A stretch of 64,000 nt of DNA. It comes from Haberlea rhodopensis (taxonomy: Eukaryota; Streptophyta; Magnoliopsida; Lamiales; Gesneriaceae). The stretch is taken from contig CAJQUN010000021.1 in NCBI GenBank assembly GCA_907163345.1, forward strand, positions 3,100,001 through 3,164,000, given 5' to 3'. Below are positions 10,042 to 20,612 of this stretch, piece by piece. Positions within the stretch are counted from its first letter, which is position 1; each line of letters opens with the position of its first letter. The notes beneath the pieces were generated by a model, which worked only from the letters and a program-made list of their open reading frames with translations, was not told the DNA's origin and did not search any database. The translations under genes were made by a program, and so were the position numbers.

Positions 10042-10354
10042 AGATGGCCAGTTTGTTGGTGCCTCTTTTGTTGTTTCTTGGCTCTTTTTGGGTGTCTTGC
10101 ATGCTTCGCCCCGGGTTATTTTAAAATGTTAATTGTCATGGATTGACAATATTTTTGGGGTATTATACATGCTTAGCCGGGAACTTTTATAATTTGGTAT
10201 CGTCATGGATAGACGATATGTTTGGGAGTTTTGAACGTGCTTGGGCACGTGGTTGCATGCTTATGCTTGACTGTGGATTGTTTATGTGTTTTAGCACATG
10301 TTTCACGGGGCATGGAACTCAAGCCAGGCTTGACATGGACTACGGAATTCTAAG

Positions 10355-11176
10355 GTACGTATGACGTACGAGCATGGCCTACTTTAGAGTTGCAACTGTA
10401 AAATGCATGGTGTGTGATAATTGTACTAAATGGGTATTGAACACATGGTGCGTGATAATTGTACTAAATGGGTATTGGAACACATGGTGCGTGATAATTG
10501 TACTAAATGGGTATTGGAACACATGGTGCGTGATAATTGTACTAAATGGGTGTTGGAACACATGGTGTGTGATAATTGCGTTATATGGACATTGAAACAT
10601 ATGGCATGTGGTAATTGCATCGGATAGGTATTGAAATGCATAGTGCATGAGATTTGCTATAAATGGATAACAATATGCATGGTAAATAGTAATTGCGTCA
10701 AATGGTTATACATTGGGAATCATACGGTGCCGCTATTGAGCGAGCAATGATTTGGGATGCGATCGCCGTTGAGCGACCATCGGTTAGGACGCCGCTATTG
10801 TTGAGCGTGCGCGAGGTTTATTATGCCGCCATTGTGGAGCGAGCAATAAAACAGGAATATGGAATTAATGGTTAGATATATGTGATATCTATAGTCTTTC
10901 ATATTATGTTTTTACCATATTGATCATGTAACTGGCATAATAGAACGGTATTAGTTAATCTATGTGACGATTGACTGGCTTTGGGAATTTGATGAGTTTG
11001 GTTATTTTGAGAACATGGACAATACAGGGGATCCGGGATGAGGGTATTACCATCCAGGGAGTATCATTTAAATTATTGCATTTACATTCTGTAAATTATG
11101 AATTGCAACGTTATGATTATTGGATGGGTAGTATTGGTATGCTCACCCCGTGTGGGGGCTGTCTCTGTTGGGGCAG
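10355..11176 (+). other. candidate LTR-resident intron in LTR B
   Basis: The donor AAG|GTACGT lies at 10352-10360 and the acceptor TTGGGGCAG|GTG ends at 11176. The same donor/acceptor pair occurs in the LTRs of C, D and F at comparable distances (0.67-0.82 kb), each time bracketing the minisatellite. This is inference only; splicing has not been shown. Confidence 0.3.
10404..10690 (+). repeat. 39-bp tandem repeat in LTR B
   Basis: Four good units of about 38-39 bp, each beginning CATGGTGCGTGATAATTG, start near 10406, 10444, 10483, 10522 and 10561, followed by decayed units. The repeat-like peptides that can be translated here in several frames are artefacts of the tandem DNA. Confidence 0.85.
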
Positions 11177-11707
11177 GTGTTACAGGTGTAGCAGCAGCTT
11201 TGGAGTTGAGCTCGGGCGGTTGATTTGAAGTACTTCCAGGATCGAGGTACCAGAGCCTGTTGGATAGGCGCTTAGATCCAGAGCTGAGATCGGGTGGCGC
11301 TTAGGAGGTGCTTCCAGGATCGAAGCACCAGTAACGGTATCCAGTAGAGTGTTTTATACATTAGCTACACGCGTGTTTATTGGGTGCTCTTATGTGAGTA
11401 CATTTTACGTGTATATGGAATGTATAAATGGGCTACGGCTCTTCTTGATTCATTTATGGTTTGCATACAATTAAATACGGAATTGCTAAATGAACTAAGA
11501 GCATGTTAGTGTATTATGAGGGTGCATGTTATATGAATAATCTTGGTTGGGGAACTTGAATATTATGTGGATTGAATGCAAGAAATTTTATGTATAGCAT
11601 ATGGTGTTGCATTTGCATATGGCTTTCCCCATGATAGTATGATTATAGCACTAATGGTATGGCTTAATACACTAATAACGGGTTAAGGGCACGGGGGTCC
11701 TTACATT

Positions 11708-11824
11708 ACTGCTCGAGAAGATTCACACAGATAAAAATGGATCTGATATGATGACCAAGACATTGCCTAAACTGAAGTTGGAATACTGCAGAACATTTGC
11801 AGGTTTGGTCGAATTCACAAAATG
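11708..11824 (+). pseudogene. Ty1/copia RNase H C-terminal remnant
   Basis: One frame reads LLEKIHTDKNGSDMMTKTLP, then about 20 more residues and a TGA at 11822-11824. The KIHT-x3-GSDM-x-TKTLP pattern is the end of the copia RNase H domain. Element B lies immediately upstream, so the rest of the copia pol has been displaced or lost. Confidence 0.75.
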
Positions 11825-12353
11825 AGCTTGATGGGGACAATTGCTAGATAATTAAGCCTAAAATTTTTAATTCAACACACAACTTGGACAGCAATCAACA
11901 GATGTTTGTGTTTAGTCAAATCTGATGGGTTTGGTTATGTAAGTAATGAGGTATATATTTTTGTTTTCTTTCATAATCTTCATATATAAATACACACAAA
12001 TTCTTCATTCTAAAATCATCCAAAAAACACATCTTTTTTTCTACAAATAAAAGTATTGAGGTAAAAGTGAGATTGACTGTCAGAATTTCTTGAGGAGAGT
12101 TTATCATTGGAAGTAATAGGATTAGTGGAGAGAAAGTGAACATTAAAATCAGAGTGTTCTGAGTAAAATACTTTGTATTCTCAATTCTCTTGATTTTTTG
12201 TTCTTCCTTGAGGGTTCTTGAGTAGACATAGCTTAATTTGGGGTGAATCGCTATAAATATTGGTGTTCATCTTGTTCAATTATTGATTATGTACATGTGA
12301 TATCCGCTACGTAATTATCTCAATTATATGTTGATTTTTCTGATGCCCCAACA
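11825..12353 (+). repeat. probable LTR-like end of the copia remnant
   Basis: The stretch downstream of the RNase H remnant has a TATA-like ATATATAAATAC near 11980, AT-rich sequence and a CCAACA end at 12353. This is what a copia 3' LTR would show, but no partner copy is in the window and the left border is not defined. Confidence 0.35.
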
Positions 12354-13569
12354 ATATGCATGGAGATCACATGTATAATTAAATGACAATCAACTGATAA
12401 TTCTATACAAGCTGGTTTTTCACCAAATATAGCATAATGTTATCCTTGATAAAAAAAATAATGACAAATACTTTATAAAAAATAATCAATATAAACAAAT
12501 AAAATCTTATTGTTGGTAACCATTCTACATTGAACACCTTAGCATCATGAGTTGGAGTTAGCTGTATCGAAGTTGTTTTTTGCTTCCTTTGATAAAAAAA
12601 AAACAACTAAAAATCCATTTATTTTTATTTTATTTAAGGGGCATTAAGATATGATATTTCATCATAACAGATGTTGTCTCAATTATGACATGTGTATGGA
12701 GTATGGACTTCCGCACTTCATTTCACTTTCTCGGCAATGAAAGCTTGTACTCGGCTATCTTTTAGTCAATATATTATTTTTTATGTTAAAAAAAACTTAT
12801 ATAATTGAGGATATAAAGATAAATAATTGTAAATAAAACTTGTATGATCTTAAAAATAAGTTGATATGCAACTTGTTTTTTAAATATTATAAGTTTTTTT
12901 TCCTTCAAAAAATGTAAAATATTCACATTTATCTATAAAAATGTGTAAAATAACATAAGGAAGCGGATGAATGATGCTAAGATACAAATCCTAGAGGCCA
13001 TGATTTAAGCATCCTAATTTCCATGGCCATAAACAGTGTGTATGTTTTATTATTAACCCAGATGTCAGTTTATTGACTGTAGGATTTGTGAGGCGTCATC
13101 AACATCAGCCATAACCCACAAACCCAAAACCAAATATTTATTGAGGAATTTGCAAATTATGTAGTTTACAAAAATATATTATAAATAAATTTATAAAAAA
13201 AACTTACCAAAAAATACATTCAGGAGAAAATTATATTCACATAAATCCAATTTTTTAACTATTGGTTTGAAAATGTATTTTTTAGTTATCAAACTGCCTT
13301 TCAGTTGAAAGCACCATAAACCTAATTTCAGATTTTTCTTTTTTTTTCCCATCCCGTCGCCCCACACCTTAAATTTTCTGCTAAAATTTTTCGGCGATTC
13401 TCAGATCATTATTTCCTTCATCACCTCGTCGCCTCATAGCTAAAAAATATTTGCTAAAATGTTCTGTACATGAAATATGTTTGAATCGAAGCATCTAAAT
13501 TTTCGTAGCATTTGAAAAAACAAAGAAGATCTCGGACTACTCTACACATATAATTTACGGTGCTCTGCA
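12354..13569. other. no gene seen: AT-rich intergenic stretch
   Basis: AT-rich sequence with A/T homopolymers, many stops on both strands and no domain or clear repeat. Confidence 0.6.
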
Positions 13570-14713
13570 CATTCTATCGTGTGTGTGTGTACTGTGTGTG
13601 TATGTGAATTATAAATTTGAATACCAGTGCTAAATTATAAACAGCGAAAGTCTTTGGTATATTTTTTTTTTAAAAAAAAAAATCTCTCATGGCTTTCACT
13701 GATGCATATAGATGAAGAAGTAAGGTATGCATTGGTGTCCGTGGTTGTTTGCTCAATTTCAAAATTTACAGCCTGACAGCAAGATATTGCCACGAAGAAG
13801 ATGACCCAGAGAAAAAGTAACTGGTGCAAGAAAGTTTTAAAAAGTAACTGGTGCACGAAAAATATAACATTGGTGCACGAAAATCATAAAAAGTAACTGG
13901 TGCACGAAAATGATAAAAAGTAACTGGTGCACGAAAATATAACCTTGGTGTACGAAAATCATAAAAAGTAACTGGTGCACGAAAATATAGCATTGGTGTA
14001 CGAAAATATAACCTTTGGTGCACGAAAATATAACCTTGGTGCACGAAAAATTATAAAAGTAACTGGTGCATGAAAATATAACCTTGGTGCACGAAAATAT
14101 AACATCGATGCATGAGAATAAAACATTGGTGCACGAACTTCGTGTTAATTAACTGATGCACAAAATTTTCAAAAAATAAACTGGCGCACGAAATAAAATA
14201 ACTGGTGCACGAAATTAAATGGTTTCATTCATCACATACTTAATTGTATGGTTCGTGCATCACTCACTTGCGATTATGGTTCGTGCATCACATACTTAAT
14301 TGTATGGTTCATGCATCACTCACTTGCGATTATGTTTCGTGCATCACATATTTTGTCTACGTTTCGTGCATCAGTGACTGATTTTAATTTTCATGCATTA
14401 ATTATTGATTTTCAATTTTCGTGCATCAGTTATTGATTTTAATTTTCGTGCAACAGTTACTGATTTTCATTTTTCGTGCATCAATTAATGATTTCAATCT
14501 TTCGTGCACCAGTTACTGTTAATAATTTTCGTGCACCAGTTATTTTTTATAATTTTCGTGCACCAGTTACTTTTTATAATTTTCGTGCACCAATTAATTT
14601 TTCTCTGGGTCATCTTCTTTGTTGCAAGTTTCAAACTGTAAATTATGAGAATGAACAAAGAAGCACGTACATCAACAAGAATCATAATTAAAAAACCACA
14701 AAATACAATAACC

Positions 14714-14745
<32 letters not shown>

Positions 14746-14770
14746 TTACACACAAAAACACACACACGCA
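13570..14770. mobile_element. foldback-like large inverted repeat built of GGTGCACGAAAAT subrepeats
   Basis: From 13800 to 14230 the plus strand repeats AACTGGTGCACGAAAAT-like words; from 14480 to 14600 it carries the inverse, ATTTTCGTGCACCAGTTA. The arms also share GAAGATGACCCAGAGAAAAA (13795-13815, inverse at 14599-14619) and an outer pair of GT-rich (13577-13605) and CA-rich (14728-14769) tracts. The centre has direct TTCGTGCATCAC repeats. Long inverted arms made of tandem subrepeats fit a Foldback-type DNA element. No transposase or target-site duplication was found. The ORFs inside are translations of the repeats. Confidence 0.6.
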
Positions 14771-15148
14771 TACCAGAATTGAAAAAAAAATCTGAAACGA
14801 ATTGATGGAACGAAAAATCGAAGAGATGAAGAGAAAAACCAATTGTAAGAAATCGTAACTGACAAGAGAGATTTACCGCAGTGGTGAATGGAATAGCTCG
14901 AACGAAGTGCTGAAAATTTCTGAGATTGGCGGCTTTTCTTATTAAGGGCACTTTTGTCATTTTAACCTAAAGTTGACTTAAATGATTGCAAGTTTTTTTC
15001 CTGGACTAGATGAATAAGTTTTCAGTATAAGGTACATACCTGAACTTTGCCCTTATTCATTTATTAGTGAATGAGTTAACTTGTTGGGCCACATTATTTA
15101 ATAATATAAGAATCAAAAGCCTCTATTTAATAATATCATCCGCTTATA
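14771..15148. other. no gene seen between the foldback repeat and the copia LTR
   Basis: AT-rich sequence; the block GGGCACTTTTGTCATTTTAA at 14946-14965 resembles end sequences of some DNA transposons. No partner end was recognised. Confidence 0.4.
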
Positions 15149-15451
15149 TGTGTGTAAATTTTCTTGCACAAGAGACTTCAACTTGTGTGTTATATTCTGT
15201 TTACGAATACCGGAATACAAATTGTAATTAATACACTTGGGTAAAAATTGAAAACTAATATGAGGAACTAGATTTTTTATTCATGCTCTTTTGTTGATGA
15301 ACTACGGGGTATAAAATAGAGTTTGAAACTCAATCAGAATCCCTATAAATCTGCCTATACAATCCCTTAGATTTCCATAAGATTTATATAATCTTTATCT
15401 AAGGAAATAATATCAAAGTCTATCTTTTACAAATTGTTGATAATCTTAACA
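15149..15451 (-). repeat. 3' LTR of copia element H (approximate left border)
   Basis: On the minus strand the LTR begins TGTTAAGATTATC directly after a CTTGAGGGGGAGTG polypurine tract (15452-15465). It has a TATA-like tract in the middle and could end TTTACACA near 15149. The 5' LTR is not in the window, so the left border is a guess. Confidence 0.45.
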
Positions 15452-17144
15452 CTCCCCCTCAAGTTGGTGTATAGATGTCAAGCATGCCCAACTTGTCTAA
15501 GAACTTTGAGAACACCTGATTTGATACCCCTTTGGTAAGAATATCTGCTAACTGATCTTCTGACCAAATCTTTGGCAATTCCACATTTTTTTTGTTAAGT
15601 TTCTCCTTAATGAAGAACCTATCAACCTCGACATGTTTTGTACGGTCATGTTGAACTGGATTATGAGCTATATCACATGTTGTTTTGTTGTCGCGGTAGA
15701 GTTGAATTGGTTGCTTTAGGGGATAACCTAGGTCTTGTAAGAGAAATTTCAACCATAATGTTTCACAAATTCCTAAGGTCATTCATCTGTACTCAGCTTC
15801 TGCACTAGATCTTGCAACGACATTCTGTTTCTTGCTCCTCCATGTTACTAAGTTCCCACCTACAAAGGTAAAATATCCAGAAGTGGATTGCCTATAGTCA
15901 ACTGCGCCGGCCCAGTCAGCATCGGTGTAAACCTCAATGTGTTGCTTGTTTGTGTTTTAGAGAACAAAATTTCATTTCCAGGAGCAGACTTTAGATACCG
16001 CAAAATACACATGACTGCAATCATATGTTGTTCACCGGGATTGTGCATGAATTGACTAACAATACTTAGCGCGTATGCGAGGTCTGGTCTTGTGTGAGCT
16101 AAGTACATTAGTCTTCCAACAAGTCTTTGGTATCTCCCCATATCTACTGGTACTTGATTTGTCTCAATACATAATTTCAGACCCTCTTCCACAGGAGTAT
16201 TAGCTGGTTGACAGGCAGACATACCAGTTTCATAAAGCATATCTACATCATACTTTCTTTGCTATAGGAAGATTCCTTTACTTGATCGGGATACTTCAAT
16301 GCCTAGAAAGTATTTTAAGGGGCCTAAGTCTTTCATTTCGAATTCCTTTGACAAATACTCCTTCAGGGCTTTCGTTTCTTCTGGGTCGTTGCCTGTGACG
16401 ATCATGTCATCCACATATACAATGAGTGCAATAATTTTCTCATCTTGCTTCTTTAAAATAACGTGTGATTCAAATTGCTTTGTTTGTAACCAAAGGTTGT
16501 CATGGATTTGGCGAATCGTCCAAACCATGCTCTAGGGGACTGTTTTAATCCATATATCGATTTCTTCAACTTGCACACCTTCTGTTTTTGTCTTTCTGTA
16601 ACCATGCACCCAGATGGGAGATCCATGTAGACTTCTTCAAAGAGTTTACCATGTAAAAATGCATTCTTCACATCAAACTGTTGTAACGGCCAATCAAAAT
16701 TTGCAGCTAAGGATAATAAGACACGACTGTGTTGATTTTGGCTACAGTTGCAAATGTCTCAGTGTAGTCAATTCCATAAGTTTGAGTTTATTCTTCTGCC
16801 ACCAATCTCACCTTAAACCGTTCGATTGTACCATCAGCTTTATATTTCACAGTAAAGATCAATCGACAACCAACTGGTTTTTTTCCCGTGGGACGATCAA
16901 TAAGTTCCCAAGTTTGGTTCTTCTGCAAGGAGGTCATTTCTTCATTCATCGCAGCTTTCCATCTTGGGTCGGTTAAGGCTTCTTGCACACTGTTAGGTAT
17001 AGATACAATAGATAGTTGATTGACAAATGAATGATTTGTTTGTGACAAGCGATGTGTAGACATATAATGGTTCATGGGATATCGTACTTTGCTAGACAAC
17101 TTAGGTTCATATGTTGGTTTTGGGATACCCCTAGTGAGACCTTG
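15452..17144 (-). pseudogene. copia element H pol, RT and RNase H part (decayed)
   Basis: Minus-strand pieces read, in element order: the RT N-terminal block (GKKPVGCRLIFTVKYKADGT) at 17099-16788, RT middle fragments, the catalytic VYVDDMIVTG within 16528-16262, the RT tail (QRLVGRLMYLAHTRPDLAYA) at 16240-15860, and RNase H (IWSEDQLADILTKG) at 15782-15459. Stops and frameshifts separate them. The pol copies RNA into cDNA in functional relatives. The sequence fits an RE1-like copia. It is interrupted at 17144 by the SIRE-like insertion and resumes at 20608. Confidence 0.8.
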
Positions 17145-17737
17145 TGTTAGGATCGTATAGGAGTGTTTAGGGGGGGGGAGTAAACATTCTACTAAAAAAT
17201 TATCTTTATATATTTTTCTGGATTGATTTCACTTGGGTTAGCAAATGAAACATCTTTCTTAATCAATTCTAATCTGAACAGACCACTGGTAGTGTGAGTG
17301 CGGAATCAGTCTGTTCTGGGTTAGTAAGACAGGTCTGATGGGTTGAAACACGTAGTAGTGCAATATGTAAATAGACAGGACGTGTTTCTGGAAGTTCGAA
17401 GGCAATCTCTTCTACGTCTCCCCTTCTTCCAATATAGGAAGGATTCACTAGAAGACTTTGAGTAATACAATCCCGTTGTACAACCCCGATTCAGCTGGAT
17501 TTACCCCACTACCAGACTGAAACTCCTAGTCTCTCAATCTGTTCAGACACAATCTGTCTGACAGTTACAAAGAACTTACTCTTCTATCTAAAACAAATAC
17601 AATTGATAGAGTGAATCATTGTAAGCACAAATGATCCTTAAACGATCAAATAACACAATAAGACGTGCTTTCAACTTTGATCAGATCGACAAGATGAAGT
17701 CTTTCGATGATGGTGTTCTGCTCAAGTGGATGCTCAA
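17145..17737 (-). repeat. truncated 3' LTR of the SIRE-like element
   Basis: The sequence from TGTTAGGATCG at 17145 aligns with the right-hand LTR at 19476-20086 and departs after GTGGATGCTCAA at 17737. The missing part corresponds to 20087-20607 of the complete LTR, so a deletion joins gag directly to mid-LTR. Confidence 0.75.
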
Positions 17738-19429
17738 AACTCGCTAGTGCCTTTTTCGTGGCTTGGTTAACATACCCAGTCCCCTTTCTCAAACATTTAT
17801 CCTTGAAAGAGATTCCTGTTTGAATTGTAGGCACTTCTGATTCATATATTGTGCTGGATCTAACAAATTTCATTTGTTTGACTTTGTTCTTTTCCAGCAA
17901 CAATTCAGTTTCATTTTTAGTGATTTCATTGATACCAAAGCCTATGTCCGTGATATCACCGACATTTCTTTGTACCTCTTGCAACTCATCTAATGAAGCT
18001 CTTTATTTTGTCCATTTTGAAAATATGAGAAAGTTTAGCATTTTGTACGCTAATTCTCTGATTTTCTACATGAAGCTGTTCATAGGAAATTTTTAGCTTA
18101 TCCAGCTCGATCTTCAGACTGTCACATTCACCTAGCTTAGCACAACTTGGTATGATGTGCTCATCTATTTGATCTTTGCTTTTAGCCTTAAATTTATCAA
18201 ATGATTCAGCTAGCGTTCTGTAGTCATTGGCCATATCTTGTAGTGCAAGTACAAGTTCTTCTCGTGTACATTCATCTGAGTCAAAATCGAATACCTCATC
18301 ATTCTGACTAGTCTCCTCGTCTGCCATTAGGCATTGGATCTCCTATTCGCTTTCACTGGAGGATCATTCTGAGCTCTCTGATTTTGAATCAGTCTGAGCC
18401 CACTTACTGTTGCCTTATTCTGCTACAAGAACTTTTTGAGCCTTTCCATTACGATCTTTGTAGTGCTTCTTCTTCTTGTCATCTCAGTGTCTTTCCTTCC
18501 TCTCGTCTTTCTTCGGTCTGGTGCATTCTGCAATGAAGTATCCGGTCTTACCACAATTGTAGCAGGCCTGATCGTTAACAGAAGCATATTTTCTTGACTT
18601 ATATTGATGAGAATGTTTAAAGTTCTTTTTAATTTGAGACATGAATTTACCAAATTTCTTAATAAATAAAGACATAGCATCATTACTCATCTGTTCGACA
18701 GATCGGTCTGTAGGGGTAGATGATCTGGAATGGCTGCATTTTTCTTGGTTGGCTGAGAGGTGGATGGCTCTGCTTCCCCTGTAGTGATCAGCTCGAATTC
18801 ATAGGCCTTGAGATCAGCGAACAGATCATGGAGTTTGATTTTGTTCAGATCTTTAGATTCTCTCATTGCAATGGTCTTGACGTCCCATTCCTTTGGTAAT
18901 GCTCTCATCACTTTCAAAGGTATCTCTCTGTTGGTATAGTCCTTGCCAAGACTGTTCAGTTCATTAACAATGCCTGTAACTTGTTCATCAAACTCGTTTA
19001 GAGTTTCTCTATGTCTCATCTTTACGCTTTCAAACTTTTGTAGAGCCACAATCAGCTTATTCTCTTTGGTCTTGTTATTCCCTTCACAGAACTATGCGAT
19101 CTTCTCCCAAATTTCTTTGGCAGTGGAGCACATTTTGATCTTGCTGAACATATTATTGTCCAGGGTTTTGAACAGTATATCCTTGGCTACATTGTCTAGA
19201 TTAGCCTTTTTCCTTTCTTCATTGGACCAGGTAGCTCTTTCTTTTTCAATCATCTGAGGTTCACCACTTGACCCTCCCAGGGCAGGGTTAACCTTTAGAA
19301 TCTTCATTGGTCCTTCTGTATGACGTACCATATGTCATCATCCTGAGCTGCTAGGTGAGCTTGCATGCGGATTCTCCAATCATCATAGTCTTCCTTTGAG
19401 AACATGGTAATCTTGTTGAAGAATGCCAT
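17738..19429 (-). pseudogene. SIRE-like copia gag with coiled C-terminal part, decayed
   Basis: The ATG at 19429 opens a frame (MAFFNKITMFSKEDYDDW) that shifts after about 36 codons. Further pieces carry a gag domain (19331-19092 and 19049-18687), a zinc knuckle at about 18568-18530 (CYNCGKTGYFIAEC), and a Lys/Glu-rich C-terminal part with a long helical stretch (18327-17986, then 17984-17738). The last frame runs through the deletion point into LTR sequence. Gag would form the RNA-packaging particle. Several frameshifts make it non-functional. Confidence 0.7.
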
Positions 19430-19461
19430 CAGTCCAAGTATTCTTTTGATTAAGAACACCC

Positions 19462-19473
19462 ACTCTGATACCA
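19462..19473 (-). promoter_or_regulatory. primer binding site, initiator tRNA-Met type (SIRE-like element)
   Basis: The minus strand reads TGGTATCAGAGT two bases after the 5' LTR end, one mismatch from the usual TGGTATCAGAGC. Confidence 0.8.
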
Positions 19474-19475
19474 CT

Positions 19476-20607
19476 TGTTAAGATCGAATATGAGTGTTTA
19501 GAGTGGGGTGGGGGGGGGGGGGGGGTGGATAAACACTCTACTAAAAATTTATCTTTTTATATTTTCCTGGATTGATTTCACTTGGGTTAGCAAATGAAAC
19601 CTATTTCTTAATAAATTCTAATATGAAGAGACCACTGATAGTGTGAGTACGGAATCGGTCTGTTCTGGGTTACTAAGACCGGTCTGATGGCTTGAAACAT
19701 GAAGTAGTGCAATATGTAAATAGACAGAATGTGTTTCTGGAAGTTCGAAGGCAATCCCTTCTACGTCTCCCCTTCTTCCAATATAGGAAGGATTCACTAG
19801 AAGACTTTGAGTAATACAATCCCGTTGTACAACCCCGATTCAGCTGAATTTACCCCACTACCAGACTGAAACTCATAGTCTCTCAATCTGTTCAGACACA
19901 ATACGTCTGACAGTTAAAAGAACTCACTCTTCTATCTTAGAACAAATACAATTGATAGAGTGAATTATTCTAAGCACAAATGATCATTAAAAAATCAAAT
20001 AAAACAATAAGATCTGCTTTCAACTTTGAGCAGATCGACAAGATGAAGTCTTTCGATGATAGTGTTATGCTCAAGTGGATGCTCAATAAGATAATTGATT
20101 GTTGATCTTGTATGCGTGGTGTATCTATTGTATTGTCTCGTTTGCTGAGCATTTAAGTTGCACCAATATATAAGCATTTCTGCCAACGACAATATTTTCT
20201 TTTGTGTGCAACTCTTTACTTTGGTCAATCTCTGAACAAGCTGCAGTCTTCTATTTTAGATTCTTTCCCTTCTGGTATGTTCTTTCGGTGCTTGTCAGAT
20301 AAGATCTGCTTTGTCTATTTACCATTTAAGGTAACTTCAGTCTTTGGTCTATTTCAGTATTAAATGCAACATTAAATGCTTCAATAAATAGTCGTTGATT
20401 ATTCGGACTGATGAACGAAGTTTGCTAACTTAGTCTGAATTGATAAGTTCTGATCTGATCTGCATTGATCTGCGATGATCTGATCTGTTCTAATATGGTT
20501 GACATCGATCTGGTCTGTATCGATCTTGTTGACATCGATCTGGTCTGTTTTGTCACTGTCTTTATTGGTCTGGTCTGTTTTGTCATCTTTAAAATCCGGA
20601 ACCAACA
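19476..20607 (-). repeat. complete 5' LTR of the SIRE-like element
   Basis: It is 1132 bp with TG...CA ends (plus strand TGTTAAGATCG...AACCAACA). It contains a run of 16 G on the plus strand at 19510-19525 and a tandem of GATCTGGTCTGT-like words near 20460-20580. It aligns with the truncated 3' LTR, with visible divergence. Confidence 0.8.
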
Positions 20608-20612
20608 CCTTG

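Larger units (their letters stand above)
9100..11705 (+). repeat. LTR B, Tekay/Del-like chromovirus family B/F, 3' LTR
   Basis: The LTR starts TGTGATGTCC and ends GGGGTCCTTACA, 2606 bp. Start, end and inner blocks (for example the GCTCACCCC...GGGGGCTGTCTCTGTTGGGGCAG block near 11137-11176) match the solo LTR at 42884-45448. It carries a CGATCGATCG cluster (9897-10041), an AAGGTACGT...GACGTACG motif (10352-10369), a 39-bp tandem repeat (10404-10690) and CCGCTATTGAGCG stems (10730-10850). The flank after 11705 is copia sequence. The matching 5' LTR is not recognised in the window. Confidence 0.8.
17145..20607 (-). mobile_element. SIRE-like copia deletion derivative nested in element H
   Basis: The insertion is flanked by the 5-bp duplication CCTTG (17140-17144 and 20608-20612). 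In element order it has a complete 5' LTR (19476-20607), a primer site, a decayed gag, and a 3' LTR of which only 593 bp remain (17145-17737). All of pol is missing. It interrupts the RT/integrase linker of copia H and lies on the same strand. Confidence 0.8.

Noticed and set aside
9845..10132. ORFs with repeated SIDRS/AIDR residues in LTRs A, B, C and D
   Set aside because: They are translations of the CGATCGATCG palindrome in several frames on both strands and have no codon-level conservation.
10374..10648. Repetitive ORFs on both strands in LTR B
   Set aside because: They arise from a 39-bp tandem repeat (a multiple of three), which keeps any open frame open.
17145..20607. A genuine gag-only (TR-GAG) element
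   Set aside because: The 3' LTR is truncated and the gag frame runs into it, so it is better explained as a deletion derivative.
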